43,625 nucleotides of DNA from Microthrixaceae bacterium (GTDB lineage Bacteria > Actinomycetota > Acidimicrobiia > Acidimicrobiales > Microtrichaceae): positions 1-43,625 of the forward strand of contig SKRR01000305.1 of assembly GCA_007118345.1 (NCBI GenBank), written 5' to 3'. The position numbers and the translations under genes were made by a program. Positions 15,488-23,372 of this stretch are shown here, piece after piece. Position 1 is the stretch's first letter; each line of letters starts with the position of its first letter. The notes beneath the pieces were generated by a model. It made no database searches, was not told the origin of the DNA, and worked only from the letters and a program-made list of their open reading frames with translations.

Positions 15488-16744
15488 GTGCACGGCATCA
15501 TCGAGGGGTTCTACGGACCGCCGTGGACCTGGCAGGAGCGGCACCACGTCGCGACCGTGCTGGCCGAAGCAGGGATGGACGTCTACGTCCACGCGCCGAA
15601 GGGCGATCCTCACCACCGCGAGCGGTGGCGCGATCCCTACCCCCGGGACGAGCTCGAGGAGTTCGAGGCCTTCGCCGGCGCTGGGCACCTGCGGCTCGGG
15701 GTGACGGTGGGTCCCGGTCTGACGATGGACACCGAGGACCCTGCTGAGCGTGCGCTGCTGCTCGCGAAATGTCAGCAGCTGGTCTCGACCGGCGCACGCC
15801 TCGTCGGGCTCCTGCTCGACGATCTCGAGCCGAGCCCCGGCAGCGGGCGTCGCCACGGTCGCCTCACCACCTGGCTGCGCGACGAGTTGCGGGACGACGT
15901 CGAGCTCTTCATGGTCCCGCTGCACTACACAGGGTGCGCTCCTGCGCCCTACCTCGACGAGCTGGCCGCCGAGCTCAGCGACGACGTCCCGGTGGGCTGG
16001 ACCGGGCGCCACGTCGTGAACGCCACGATCACCGCTGCGGACGCCCGGCAGCGTCGCGCTGCGGTGGGCGGCCGCCGGCCGCTGCTGTGGGACAACACCC
16101 CGGTGAACGACGCCGTGATGTGGCGCAATCTCTTCACCGGCCCGCTCCGGGGACGTGAACCGGCGGTGCTCGACGAAGTCGCCGGCTACCTGGCCAACCC
16201 CATGCCCCAGGCCCGTGCGTCGATCCCGGCGTTGGTCTCCGCCGCAGCGTGGTGCCGTGGCGCAGATCCGCATGACGCATGGGAGGTCGCGGTGGGCGCG
16301 GACCGCGTGCTGGCCGAGGGATGCGACGGAGCCCGCATCTCCGAGCTCACCGACGCGGCGCTCGGAGGCGACCCGGTCGCGCTCAGCGACCTGACGACCT
16401 GGTTCGTCGCAGCCGAGCACTGCGACGCCGGCGGATTCGGGGAGCCGGCGCTGCCCTGGGTGGAACAGCTGCGGCTCGAGGCCGCGGTCGGTCGGACCGC
16501 CTGCCAGCTGCTCGCCGCCGATCCCGACGAGGCCTCGCGCGGCGCTCCGCTCCTCTACGTGATGTGGCCCATCGGGTGCGGCACCGGCCACGAGGTCCTC
16601 GGTGGGCGCGGCCAACTGGTGCCGGCGATGGGCCAGGACGACCGCAGCCGTTGGTACGCCGACCCTGCGTCCTACCGTCCACCGCGCAACGTGATCGACC
16701 GTCTGGTGGCTGCCGTGTTCGCCCGATCGGGCCACCGGGGCTGA
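15488..16744 (+). CDS. GH84 beta-N-acetylglucosaminidase (hexosaminidase/O-GlcNAcase type)
   Basis: The product has 418 residues and begins almost directly with the family 84 signature HGIIEGFYGPPW. The catalytic Asp pair is D111-D112 (GLLLDDLEP), which works by substrate-assisted hydrolysis through the N-acetyl group. LLWDNTPVNDAVMWRNLFTGPL further on is also typical of the domain. No signal peptide or binding module is present, so the enzyme is probably cytoplasmic and may recycle GlcNAc from wall fragments or imported sugars. GTG 15488 is chosen because GGGGGGAGG precedes it at seven bases; an in-frame ATG at 15425 would overlap the divergent gene. Substrate is not certain. Confidence 0.88.
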   Translation: MHGIIEGFYGPPWTWQERHHVATVLAEAGMDVYVHAPKGDPHHRERWRDPYPRDELEEFEAFAGAGHLRLGVTVGPGLTMDTEDPAERALLLAKCQQLVSTGARLVGLLLDDLEPSPGSGRRHGRLTTWLRDELRDDVELFMVPLHYTGCAPAPYLDELAAELSDDVPVGWTGRHVVNATITAADARQRRAAVGGRRPLLWDNTPVNDAVMWRNLFTGPLRGREPAVLDEVAGYLANPMPQARASIPALVSAAAWCRGADPHDAWEVAVGADRVLAEGCDGARISELTDAALGGDPVALSDLTTWFVAAEHCDAGGFGEPALPWVEQLRLEAAVGRTACQLLAADPDEASRGAPLLYVMWPIGCGTGHEVLGGRGQLVPAMGQDDRSRWYADPASYRPPRNVIDRLVAAVFARSGHRG

Positions 16745-16773
16745 CGCGGGATCGGCCGCGGCGCGCTGCGGCC

Positions 16774-16779
16774 TATGGT
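16774..16779 (+). promoter_or_regulatory. -10 box of a probable leaderless promoter
   Basis: TATGGT matches TANNNT and lies six bases before ATG 16786, which has no ribosome binding site. Confidence 0.5.
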
Positions 16780-16785
16780 GGGCCC

Positions 16786-17172
16786 ATGCAGATCGTGGCG
16801 GCGCTCTACATCGACGACATGGAGCTCCGACAGGTTCCCGGTCCGTCGACACGGATCGACCTGAACGGCGTCCAGTTCTCGGGCCCGTCGCCAGCACCGT
16901 TGCCGGTCACGATCACCCCCCACCTGGTCGTGATCGTGCGCAACGAACCGGGAGCGTCGCCCACCGGAGCACTCGAGGTCGTTTTCCGGCGGGGTGACGT
17001 GCAGATCGCGCGCAACGTGCAACCCGTCGAGGTCGAGCCCGGCAAGTTCGCGTACCGACTCGTGCGCGGCGAACTCGAGTTCGACGAACCCGGCACCGTC
17101 GAAGCGCACTGTCGGATCGACCAGGGACCGGCGACCGTGGTGCCCTACACGCTGCTCGATCCGGTCGACTGA
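16786..17172 (+). CDS. Hypothetical beta-rich protein, 128 residues
   Basis: The protein starts MQIVAALYIDDMELRQVPG and alternates short hydrophobic strands with polar turns (VTITPHLVVIVRNEPGA, ALEVVFRRGDVQIARNVQPVEV), suggesting a small beta sandwich. No signal peptide, membrane segment or catalytic motif is visible. ATG 16786 lies six bases after a TATGGT box, suggesting a leaderless message. The stop is eight bases before the FIST gene, so the two are probably co-transcribed; a link to signalling is only suggested by that. I do not recognise the family with certainty. Confidence 0.72.
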   Translation: MQIVAALYIDDMELRQVPGPSTRIDLNGVQFSGPSPAPLPVTITPHLVVIVRNEPGASPTGALEVVFRRGDVQIARNVQPVEVEPGKFAYRLVRGELEFDEPGTVEAHCRIDQGPATVVPYTLLDPVD

Positions 17173-17180
17173 CCGGTCGG

Positions 17181-18317
17181 GTGCGCACCGCGGTCGCGAT
17201 CTCGGAACACCCGCTCGCGACCCACGCCGTCGGCGAGTGCGTCGGGCGGATCCTGGAGATCGGGGGCGAAGCCCCGGACCTGCTGGCGGTCTTCACCACC
17301 CAGGCGCAACTCGGAGCACTCGAAGATGTCGTCAGGGCGACCCGGCAACTGCTCCGACCCGCCACCACCATCGGCGCAGGGCTGGAGTCGGTCATGGCCG
17401 ACACCCGCGAGGTGGAGCGACACGGCGCGCTCTCGATGTTCGCGCTGTGGAGCGACGATCCCGGGGGCGCACCCCGTGCGCGTTCGTTCCGGTTGCGCAC
17501 CTCGGGCTCACCCGAGGGGCCGGAGCTGCTCGGCGCCTCGGGCCTTCGCGGCGCCACCGGGACCCTGCTGGTGCTCACCGACCCGTTCAGCACACCGTCC
17601 GAGGCGCTGCTGGATCAGCTGGAGCGTGTCGCTCCCCTCCTCCAGGTCGTCGGCGGGGGCGCCTCCGCCGGCCGTGCACCCGGCGGCAACGTGCTGGTGC
17701 TCGACGGTCAGCTCCACCGGGACGGCGCCGTGGCCGTGCTCCTCCCCGACACGATTCCCGTGCACCCGATCGTGGCCGGGAGCACCCGCCCGCTGGGCGA
17801 CACCTTCACCGTCACCGCCACCGAGGACGAGTTGATCACCGGTCTGGGTGGCCGCTCCCCCATCGAACGGTTGGAGGAGCTGCTGGTGTCGCTCAGCCCC
17901 GAGGAGCGGGGCGTGGCCGTGGCCAATCTCCACCTGGGCAGGATCCTCGATCATGACGACCCCGACGGCCACGTCCACGTGCTGCAGCTGCTGGGGATCG
18001 ATCGTGGCCGTCGAGGTCTTGCGGTCGCCGGCCAGGTCGAGGTGGGCGAGTCGGTCCGCTTCGAGCTGCGGTCGCCCGACGCCGCGACCGCATCGCTGCG
18101 CGATCGGATCCGGGGACGCCGAGGGACCGGCGGGCTCGTTCTCAGCTGCACCGAACGCGGTCACAGCTGGTTCGGGGAACCTGACCACGACGCAGCGATT
18201 CTCTCCGAGGAGCTGGGGGTTCCCCTCGGTGGCGGCTTCTTCGCCGGGCAGATCGCCCCGCTCGCGGCACGGCCGTTGGGGCACCGGGGGTCGCTGGTGG
18301 TGGCGCTGTTCGGCTGA
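17181..18317 (+). CDS. FIST-domain sensory protein
   Basis: The 378-residue product matches the FIST N and FIST C layout, a predicted small-ligand (possibly amino acid) sensor domain. The N-terminal half carries ILEIGGEAPDLLAVFTT, TTIGAGLESVMADTREVE and the VVGGGASAG motif. The C-terminal half ends with GLVLSCTERGHSWFG, then LGVPLGGGFFAGQIAPL, the conserved FIST C end. There is no kinase, GGDEF or receiver domain, so it is a stand-alone sensor of the kind common in actinobacteria. The start is GTG 17181. It lies between the small hypothetical gene and transketolase. Confidence 0.88.
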   Translation: MRTAVAISEHPLATHAVGECVGRILEIGGEAPDLLAVFTTQAQLGALEDVVRATRQLLRPATTIGAGLESVMADTREVERHGALSMFALWSDDPGGAPRARSFRLRTSGSPEGPELLGASGLRGATGTLLVLTDPFSTPSEALLDQLERVAPLLQVVGGGASAGRAPGGNVLVLDGQLHRDGAVAVLLPDTIPVHPIVAGSTRPLGDTFTVTATEDELITGLGGRSPIERLEELLVSLSPEERGVAVANLHLGRILDHDDPDGHVHVLQLLGIDRGRRGLAVAGQVEVGESVRFELRSPDAATASLRDRIRGRRGTGGLVLSCTERGHSWFGEPDHDAAILSEELGVPLGGGFFAGQIAPLAARPLGHRGSLVVALFG

Positions 18318-18332
18318 GGTGAGGCGGGTCGC

Positions 18333-18338
18333 TACGAT
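18333..18338 (+). promoter_or_regulatory. Candidate -10 box for transketolase
   Basis: TACGAT matches TANNNT in the 52-base gap between the FIST gene and tkt. It would give a leader of about 25 bases that includes AGGAAG before ATG 18370. The -35 region is weak. Confidence 0.4.
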
Positions 18339-18369
18339 CCCCCCACCACGAACCAGGAAGTTGGAGCAC

Positions 18370-20346
18370 ATGGCTGAGGGACCTCCGTCCGGCGTCGAAC
18401 TCGAACGACGGGCGATCGACGTGATCAGGGCGCTGTCGATGGACGCGCCCCACGCCGCACGGTCAGGACATCAGGGCACGGCGATGGCCCTCGCCCCGTT
18501 GGCCCACGTGCTGTGGACCCGCATCATGCGCTACGACCCCTCGGCCCCCGATTGGCCCGACCGGGACCGGTTCATCCTCAGCTGCGGCCATGCGTCGATC
18601 CTGCAGTACGCCATGCTCCACCTGACGGGCTACGGGCTCGAGCTCGACGATCTCCGTGCGTTCCGGCAGTGGGGCTCGGCGACGCCCGGCCATCCCGAGG
18701 CAGGGCACACCGCCGGGGTCGAGGTGACCACGGGCCCGCTGGGCCAGGGCTTCGCCAATGGCGTGGGCATGGCACTCGCCGAGCAGTCGCTGCGTTCCCG
18801 GTTCGGCGACGACGTGATCGACCACCACATCTACGCCATCGTCTCCGACGGCGACCTCGCCGAGGGCATCAGCCACGAGGCGGCCTCGCTCGCCGGTCAC
18901 CTGGGCCTCGGACGTCTGGTCTACGTCTACGACGACAACCACATCTCCATCGACGGGCCGACCGAGCTCGCGCTCAGCGACGATGCGGTCGGACGATTCG
19001 AGTCCTACGGCTGGCACGTGCTCCAACTCGGCGAGTCCGCCGAGGATCTCGATGCGCTCGAACAGGCGCTCCGCTCGGCACGCGACGAGGCCGACCGCCC
19101 GTCGCTCATCGTGCTGCGCAGCCGGATCGCCCATCCGTCGCCGGACCACATCGACAGCCCTGCGGCGCACGGACTCGCGTTCGACGACGAGAGCATCGCG
19201 CGCACCAAGGAGATCATGGGTCTCCCCGACGAGCCCTTCCACGTGCCCGACGAGGTGCTCGCGTTCTACCGGGACGCCGGAGCACGTGGCGTCGTCGAGC
19301 GCGCCGATTGGAACCAGCGCGCCGCCTCCCGGCTCGCGGGTCGCGAGGACGAGTGGGAGGCGACACTCGGCGGCCGGGGCCTGCCCGGATGGCACGAGGC
19401 CCTGCCCACGTTCGAGCCGGGGGCCGGACCCGCCACCCGCGTCGCGTCACAGCAGGTCCTCAACGCCATCGCACCACAGGTACCGGGCCTCCTCGGTGGC
19501 GGCGCAGACCTGACCGGCAACACGGGCACCGCCCTGAAGGGCGCGACCGCGGTCAGCCGCGACCAGCGGGGTGGCTCGCAGGTCTACTTCGGCATCCGGG
19601 AGCACGCGATGGCGGCTGCGCTCGTCGGCGCGGCGCAGCACGGCGGCGTCCTGCCCTTCGGCGGCACGTTCCTCGTCTTCGCCGACTACATGCGCCCCTC
19701 GGTGCGACTCGCTGCGCTCTCGGGTGCCAAGGCGGTCTTCGTGTGGAGCCACGACTCGGTGGGCGTCGGCGAGGACGGCCCGACACACCAGCCGGTCGAA
19801 CAGCTGATGTCGCTGCGCGTGATCCCGTCGTTGATCGTCCTGCGGCCCGCCGACGCAAACGAGGTGGCAGCCGCGTGGCGGGTCATCGTCGAGGGCGACG
19901 AACCCGTCGCGCTGATCCTGAGTCGGCAGAACACACCCGTGCTCGACACCACCGCCGACCGGGCGGCCGCCGGGGTCGCGAATGGCGGCTACACCGTGGT
20001 CGACGCCGATGAACCCGATGCCGTCATCGTGGCCACCGGGACCGAGGTGGCGGTCGCTGTCGAGGCAGCGGAGGCGCTCGCCGCCGAAGGGCGTGCGGTG
20101 CGCGTCGTTTCGCTTCCCAGCTGGGAGCTCTTCGAGGCGCAGTCCAGTGACTACCGCGACGAGATCCTCCCACCGGGGGTCCCCACCGTCTCGGTGGAGG
20201 CCGGCGTCACCCTGGGCTGGCGGCGCTACGCCGACGTGAGCATCGGCATCGACCGATTCGGGGCGTCGGCGCCGGGCGCCACGGTGCTCGCCGAGCTGGG
20301 GATCACCTCCGAGGCGGTCGCCGACGCCGTTCGCGGCCTCGTCTGA
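18370..20346 (+). CDS. tkt: Transketolase
   Basis: This 658-residue thiamin-diphosphate enzyme transfers two-carbon ketol units in the pentose phosphate pathway. Landmarks in order are AARSGHQGTAMALAPLAHVLW (substrate His), SCGHASILQYAMLHLTGY, GHPEAGHTAGVEVTTGPLGQG, the ThDP/Mg motif SDGDLAEGISHEAASLAGHL...DDNHISIDGPT, YFGIREHAMAAAL with the catalytic Glu, and the C-terminal LPSWELFEAQ. ATG 18370 is preceded by AGGAAG and a -10 box, which rules out the longer reading frame into the FIST gene. Transaldolase follows 32 bases later, the usual pair. The length is normal. Confidence 0.96.
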   Translation: MAEGPPSGVELERRAIDVIRALSMDAPHAARSGHQGTAMALAPLAHVLWTRIMRYDPSAPDWPDRDRFILSCGHASILQYAMLHLTGYGLELDDLRAFRQWGSATPGHPEAGHTAGVEVTTGPLGQGFANGVGMALAEQSLRSRFGDDVIDHHIYAIVSDGDLAEGISHEAASLAGHLGLGRLVYVYDDNHISIDGPTELALSDDAVGRFESYGWHVLQLGESAEDLDALEQALRSARDEADRPSLIVLRSRIAHPSPDHIDSPAAHGLAFDDESIARTKEIMGLPDEPFHVPDEVLAFYRDAGARGVVERADWNQRAASRLAGREDEWEATLGGRGLPGWHEALPTFEPGAGPATRVASQQVLNAIAPQVPGLLGGGADLTGNTGTALKGATAVSRDQRGGSQVYFGIREHAMAAALVGAAQHGGVLPFGGTFLVFADYMRPSVRLAALSGAKAVFVWSHDSVGVGEDGPTHQPVEQLMSLRVIPSLIVLRPADANEVAAAWRVIVEGDEPVALILSRQNTPVLDTTADRAAAGVANGGYTVVDADEPDAVIVATGTEVAVAVEAAEALAAEGRAVRVVSLPSWELFEAQSSDYRDEILPPGVPTVSVEAGVTLGWRRYADVSIGIDRFGASAPGATVLAELGITSEAVADAVRGLV

Positions 20347-20372
20347 CCGAGGACGTCACCCCCACCTAACAT
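20343..20372 (+). promoter_or_regulatory. Leaderless promoter of transaldolase
   Basis: CTGACC (20343-20348) resembles the -35 TTGACA, and TAACAT (20367-20372) the -10 box, at a spacing of 18. ATG 20379 follows six bases later with no ribosome binding site. The -35 overlaps the tkt stop codon. Confidence 0.55.
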
Positions 20373-20378
20373 CTCGGC

Positions 20379-21491
20379 ATGGGGAACCTCCACGACCTGC
20401 ATGCCATCACCGACCAGAGTCCCTGGCTCGACAACCTCCGCCGGGGATGGCTGCGGTCCGGGGAGATCGAGCGTTGGATCGAACGCGGGGTGCGAGGCAT
20501 CACCTCCAACCCGTCGATCTTCCAGAAGGCGATCGAGTCGGGTGAGGAGTACTCCGACCAGCTCGCCGAGCTGGTGCGCGGCGGCGCATCGGTCGAGTCG
20601 GCCTACTGGGACCTCGTCGTGGACGACATCGTCGACGCACTCGCCCTTCTCCAGCCCCTCCACACCGCCTCCGGTGGCGCCGACGGCTTCGTGTCGGTGG
20701 AGCTCAGCCCGGCGCTCGCCCGGGACACCGGCGCGACGGAACAGCAGGCACGCGAGCTGTGGGACCGCATCCGCCGACCCAACCTCTACGTCAAGATCCC
20801 TGCGACCGTCGAGGGGCTTCCGGCGATCCGCCGCATGATCGCGGAGGGGCGCAGCATCAACGTCACCCTGATCTTCGGACTCGAGCGGTACCGCCAGGTC
20901 ATGGAGGCCTACCTCGCCGGCCTCGAGGAGGCAGTGGAGGGCGGGGCCACCGATCTCTCGGTGGTCAGTTCGGTGGCCAGCTTCTTCATCAGCCGGGTGG
21001 ACACCGAGGTCGACCGGCGTCTCGATGCAGTCGGCACACCTGCTGCGCTCGCGCTGCGGGGCACCACCGCCGTCACCCAGGCCCGGCGCGCCTACGCAGC
21101 GTTCCTCGAGACCTTCTCCGGGCCACGGTGGGAGGCGCTCGCCGCCCGGGGCGCCCGTCCCCAACGGCCGCTGTGGGCGTCGACGTCGACGAAGAACCCG
21201 GACTACCCCGACACGCTGTACGTCGATTCGCTGATCGGTCCCGGAACGGTGAACACGCTGCCCGAGGCAACGCTCGAGGCGTTCGAGGACCACGGCACCG
21301 TCGGGCGGACCCTCGATGCCGACCCCGACGCCGACGTGGCCCGCTGGGAGCAGCTCGGTGAGCTCGTCGACCTCGACGACGTCGCGCAGGTGCTCGAAGC
21401 GGAGGGCGTCGTGGCGTTCGAGAAGAGCTTCGACGAGTTGCTGGGTGTCCTGGAATCACGCGCGGCGGATCTCCGCACGATGCATGAGTGA
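20379..21491 (+). CDS. tal: Transaldolase
   Basis: This 370-residue enzyme transfers a dihydroxyacetone unit between sugar phosphates. The motifs are GVRGITSNPSIFQKAI, FVSVELSPALA, NLYVKIPATVEGLPAI, INVTLIFGLERYRQVMEAYL, SVASFFISRVDTEVDRRLD and LWASTSTKNPDYPDTLYVDSLIGPGTVNTLPEATL, the pattern of the long actinobacterial transaldolase. It has no Shine-Dalgarno sequence; its -10 box is six bases before ATG 20379, so it is probably leaderless even though it follows tkt closely. With tkt it forms the non-oxidative pentose phosphate branch. Confidence 0.95.
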   Translation: MGNLHDLHAITDQSPWLDNLRRGWLRSGEIERWIERGVRGITSNPSIFQKAIESGEEYSDQLAELVRGGASVESAYWDLVVDDIVDALALLQPLHTASGGADGFVSVELSPALARDTGATEQQARELWDRIRRPNLYVKIPATVEGLPAIRRMIAEGRSINVTLIFGLERYRQVMEAYLAGLEEAVEGGATDLSVVSSVASFFISRVDTEVDRRLDAVGTPAALALRGTTAVTQARRAYAAFLETFSGPRWEALAARGARPQRPLWASTSTKNPDYPDTLYVDSLIGPGTVNTLPEATLEAFEDHGTVGRTLDADPDADVARWEQLGELVDLDDVAQVLEAEGVVAFEKSFDELLGVLESRAADLRTMHE

Positions 21492-21517
21492 CCGTGGTGT
21501 CGGGTAGGAGCCCGGCG

Positions 21518-21534
21518 GTCCCGAGATTCGGGAC
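21518..21534 (+). terminator. Perfect 7-base hairpin between tal and the small lipoprotein gene
   Basis: GTCCCGA and TCGGGAC flank a GAT loop, 27 bases after the tal stop and directly before the GAGGAGG site of the next gene. It could end the tal transcript or shape the leader of the next gene. Confidence 0.45.
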
Positions 21535-21554
21535 GTGAGGAGGACACCCACTCG

Positions 21555-21788
21555 ATGCGACGGCCCACCCACAGGAAGATCACCGCTGCGGCGGCTGCAC
21601 TGGCACTCGGATTCACCGGCGTTGCGTGCAACGACGACGACAACGGCGACGACGTCACGACGACGACCGTCGCACCCGGTGCAGACGACGGCACCGGGAA
21701 CGGCTACGACGACGGCACCGAGTTCGATGACGGGACCGGGACCGGCACCGACTTCGACGACAACGGCCTCGAGGGCGACAACGGCTGA
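21555..21788 (+). CDS. Small acidic lipoprotein, Asp/Gly/Thr-rich
   Basis: The 77-residue product has a basic N-terminus, a hydrophobic signal segment and the lipobox FTGVAC, so it should be exported and lipidated on the cysteine near residue 25. The mature part is almost only Asp, Gly, Thr and Asn (runs such as TTTTVAPGADDGTGNGYDDG), with no fold expected. Clustered Asp could bind calcium or other cations, but no precise loop pattern is seen. GAGGAGG twelve bases before ATG 21555 supports expression. A strong hairpin follows. I do not recognise a family. Confidence 0.72.
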   Translation: MRRPTHRKITAAAAALALGFTGVACNDDDNGDDVTTTTVAPGADDGTGNGYDDGTEFDDGTGTGTDFDDNGLEGDNG

Positions 21789-21829
21789 GCCATCGACGAG
21801 CCCCATGCGTTGCGCCGACGACGCCCCGC

Positions 21830-21867
21830 CGGGACCGGGAGCGGACGTGCGTGCGCTCCCGGTCCCG
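21830..21867. terminator. Strong hairpin between convergent genes
   Basis: A perfect 14-base stem (CGGGACCGGGAGCG and its complement) encloses a ten-base loop, between the small lipoprotein stop (21788) and the opposing gene's stop (21899). It suits termination from both directions. Confidence 0.65.
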
Positions 21868-21898
21868 CGTGTGGCCCCCGCTTCGGTGCGTCGCCGAC

Positions 21899-22690
21899 TC
21901 AGCGCTCCACGACGAGCGCGTCGATGGTGCAGCCGACCGGATACCGCTCCTCGCACGGGCCGGTGACCCAGATCCAAACGGCCTGACCCGCCGTCAGCTC
22001 CGACTCGGTCACCCGGGCACCTTCGAGGTCCACGACCACCGGGCGTCCATCGGTTCCGGCACGGTCAGGGTCGGCGGACAGCGGGACGACCTGCATCATC
22101 TCGTAGTAGCGGTCCGCTCCTGCACCGGGTTCGAGCGCGAGACCGTCCTCACGCTCCACCAGTCGTCCCCACACGGTGGCACCGTCGTCGGGCGAGGGAT
22201 CACACGCCTGCAGCTGCCACCCCGCGGGGTCGGGCGGCAGCTCCTCGCACCCCTCGGCACCGGCAGCGACGATCACGCCGTCCTCGACCGCAATGCCCAC
22301 ACGTCCGGGCACCAGATCCATGGTGAGCATCAGCGCCTCACCGTCGATCCACTCGACCCGCACGACGGGGTAGACCTCACGGGCCTCGGTCTCGGGCCGA
22401 CCGACCAACGGGTGTGCCGGACCCAGACCGCTCGGATGCGACTCGGACTCGCCGTCGGGGGGCGCCGCGGGCGGCAGCGTCGTGGCCGGGCCCGGATCGT
22501 CATCGCGTGTCGTCTCGGTCATCTCGTCATCGTCTCCACCAAGCACCACGAGTGCCACCACGCCTGCCAGGACGAGCACGGCGGACGACACCGCGACAGC
22601 GATCAGTTGCCGTCGGGTCCGTTCGCGAACCTCAGCACGGTGGCCCTCCCCGTCGTCCCCCGGTGATCCGTCCGCAGCAGCACGCTCCAT
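21899..22690 (-). CDS. Single-pass membrane protein with an extracytoplasmic domain, unknown
   Basis: From ATG 22690 the product has 263 residues: a cytoplasmic Asp/Arg-rich start, one membrane segment at about 29-50 (LIAVAVSSAVLVLAGVVALVVL), a Pro/Thr linker, and an outer domain of about 180 residues containing four spaced cysteines (EGCEELPP, LQACDPSP, GPCEERYPVGC) that could form disulfides. No catalytic motif is recognised. An ATG at 22717 would add nine residues. It is flanked by a terminator hairpin downstream and the divergent HxlR promoter upstream. The function is unknown. Confidence 0.68.
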   Translation of the reverse strand: MERAAADGSPGDDGEGHRAEVRERTRRQLIAVAVSSAVLVLAGVVALVVLGGDDDEMTETTRDDDPGPATTLPPAAPPDGESESHPSGLGPAHPLVGRPETEAREVYPVVRVEWIDGEALMLTMDLVPGRVGIAVEDGVIVAAGAEGCEELPPDPAGWQLQACDPSPDDGATVWGRLVEREDGLALEPGAGADRYYEMMQVVPLSADPDRAGTDGRPVVVDLEGARVTESELTAGQAVWIWVTGPCEERYPVGCTIDALVVER

Positions 22691-22768
22691 GCCCCACATC
22701 CAACACCACTGCGACATCCATCCGACACCAGCGCCGTTGCAACCATCGTTCCCACGTCGGTTCGCTCG

Positions 22769-22808
22769 CTGAACCGAGTTGGTTCAGGATCTGAACCTGC
22801 CCTAGGGT
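22769..22808 (+). promoter_or_regulatory. HxlR-fbiC promoter with three alternating 7-base half-sites
   Basis: CTGAACC (22769-22775), GGTTCAG (22781-22787) and CTGAACC (22791-22797) alternate in orientation with 5- and 3-base gaps, making two overlapping palindromes. TTGGTT (22779-22784) and TAGGGT (22803-22808) fit -35 and -10 boxes at a spacing of 18, so the repeats cover the core promoter. This is the expected form of a repressor site; the HxlR regulator encoded directly downstream is the likely ligand. Confidence 0.6.
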
Positions 22809-22847
22809 GACCGCGATGCCAACGGAGCCCCGACGCCGGGGGGAGGC

Positions 22848-23372
22848 GTGAGCGACGACACCGACGCGTGCTCCATCGCGGCCTCGCTCGGCATCGTCGG
22901 CGATCGCTGGACGATCCTCATCCTGCGCGACGCCTTCAGGGGCCTCCGCCGTTTCGACGAGTTCCGTCGCGACCTCGACATCCCCCGCGCCGTGCTCGCG
23001 GAGCGTCTCCGCCGCCTCGTCGACCACGGGGTGATGACCCGTCGCGCCTACCAGGAACGGCCCGTCCGCCATGAGTACCGGTTGACGCGCATGGGACTCG
23101 AACTGTCGCCGATCCTCGTGTCGCTCATGCAATGGGGTGATCGCTGGTGCCGTGAGGACGGTCCACCCACCCTGCTCGTCCATGCGGACTGCGGCACCGA
23201 GATCGACCTCCACTTCCACTGCTGGCACTGCGACACGCCGTTCAGCGCCACCGACATCGCCAGCCGTCCCGGCCCGGGCGAGCACCATCGACCGATGCCA
23301 CCCCTCGAGGGTGCCGACCCCGAGGAGCCACCGGGTGACGAACCGAGTTCACACCGAGCTGCCACCGGCTGA
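22848..23372 (+). CDS. HxlR-family winged-helix regulator with a C-terminal Cys motif
   Basis: The 174-residue product has the HxlR DNA-binding domain: CSIAASLGIVGDRWTILILRDAF, then LRRFDEFRRDLDIPRAVLAERLRRLVDHGVM (recognition helix region) and the wing YRLTRMGLEL. After residue 110 comes HADCGTEIDLHFHCWHC, a C-x9-C-x2-C cluster that may bind a metal or sense redox change. GTG 22848 is preceded by GGGGGGAGG. Its last 38 bases overlap the fbiC start, so it is co-transcribed and coupled with F420 synthesis. The repeats in its promoter suggest autoregulation. The inducer is unknown. Confidence 0.9.
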   Translation: MSDDTDACSIAASLGIVGDRWTILILRDAFRGLRRFDEFRRDLDIPRAVLAERLRRLVDHGVMTRRAYQERPVRHEYRLTRMGLELSPILVSLMQWGDRWCREDGPPTLLVHADCGTEIDLHFHCWHCDTPFSATDIASRPGPGEHHRPMPPLEGADPEEPPGDEPSSHRAATG

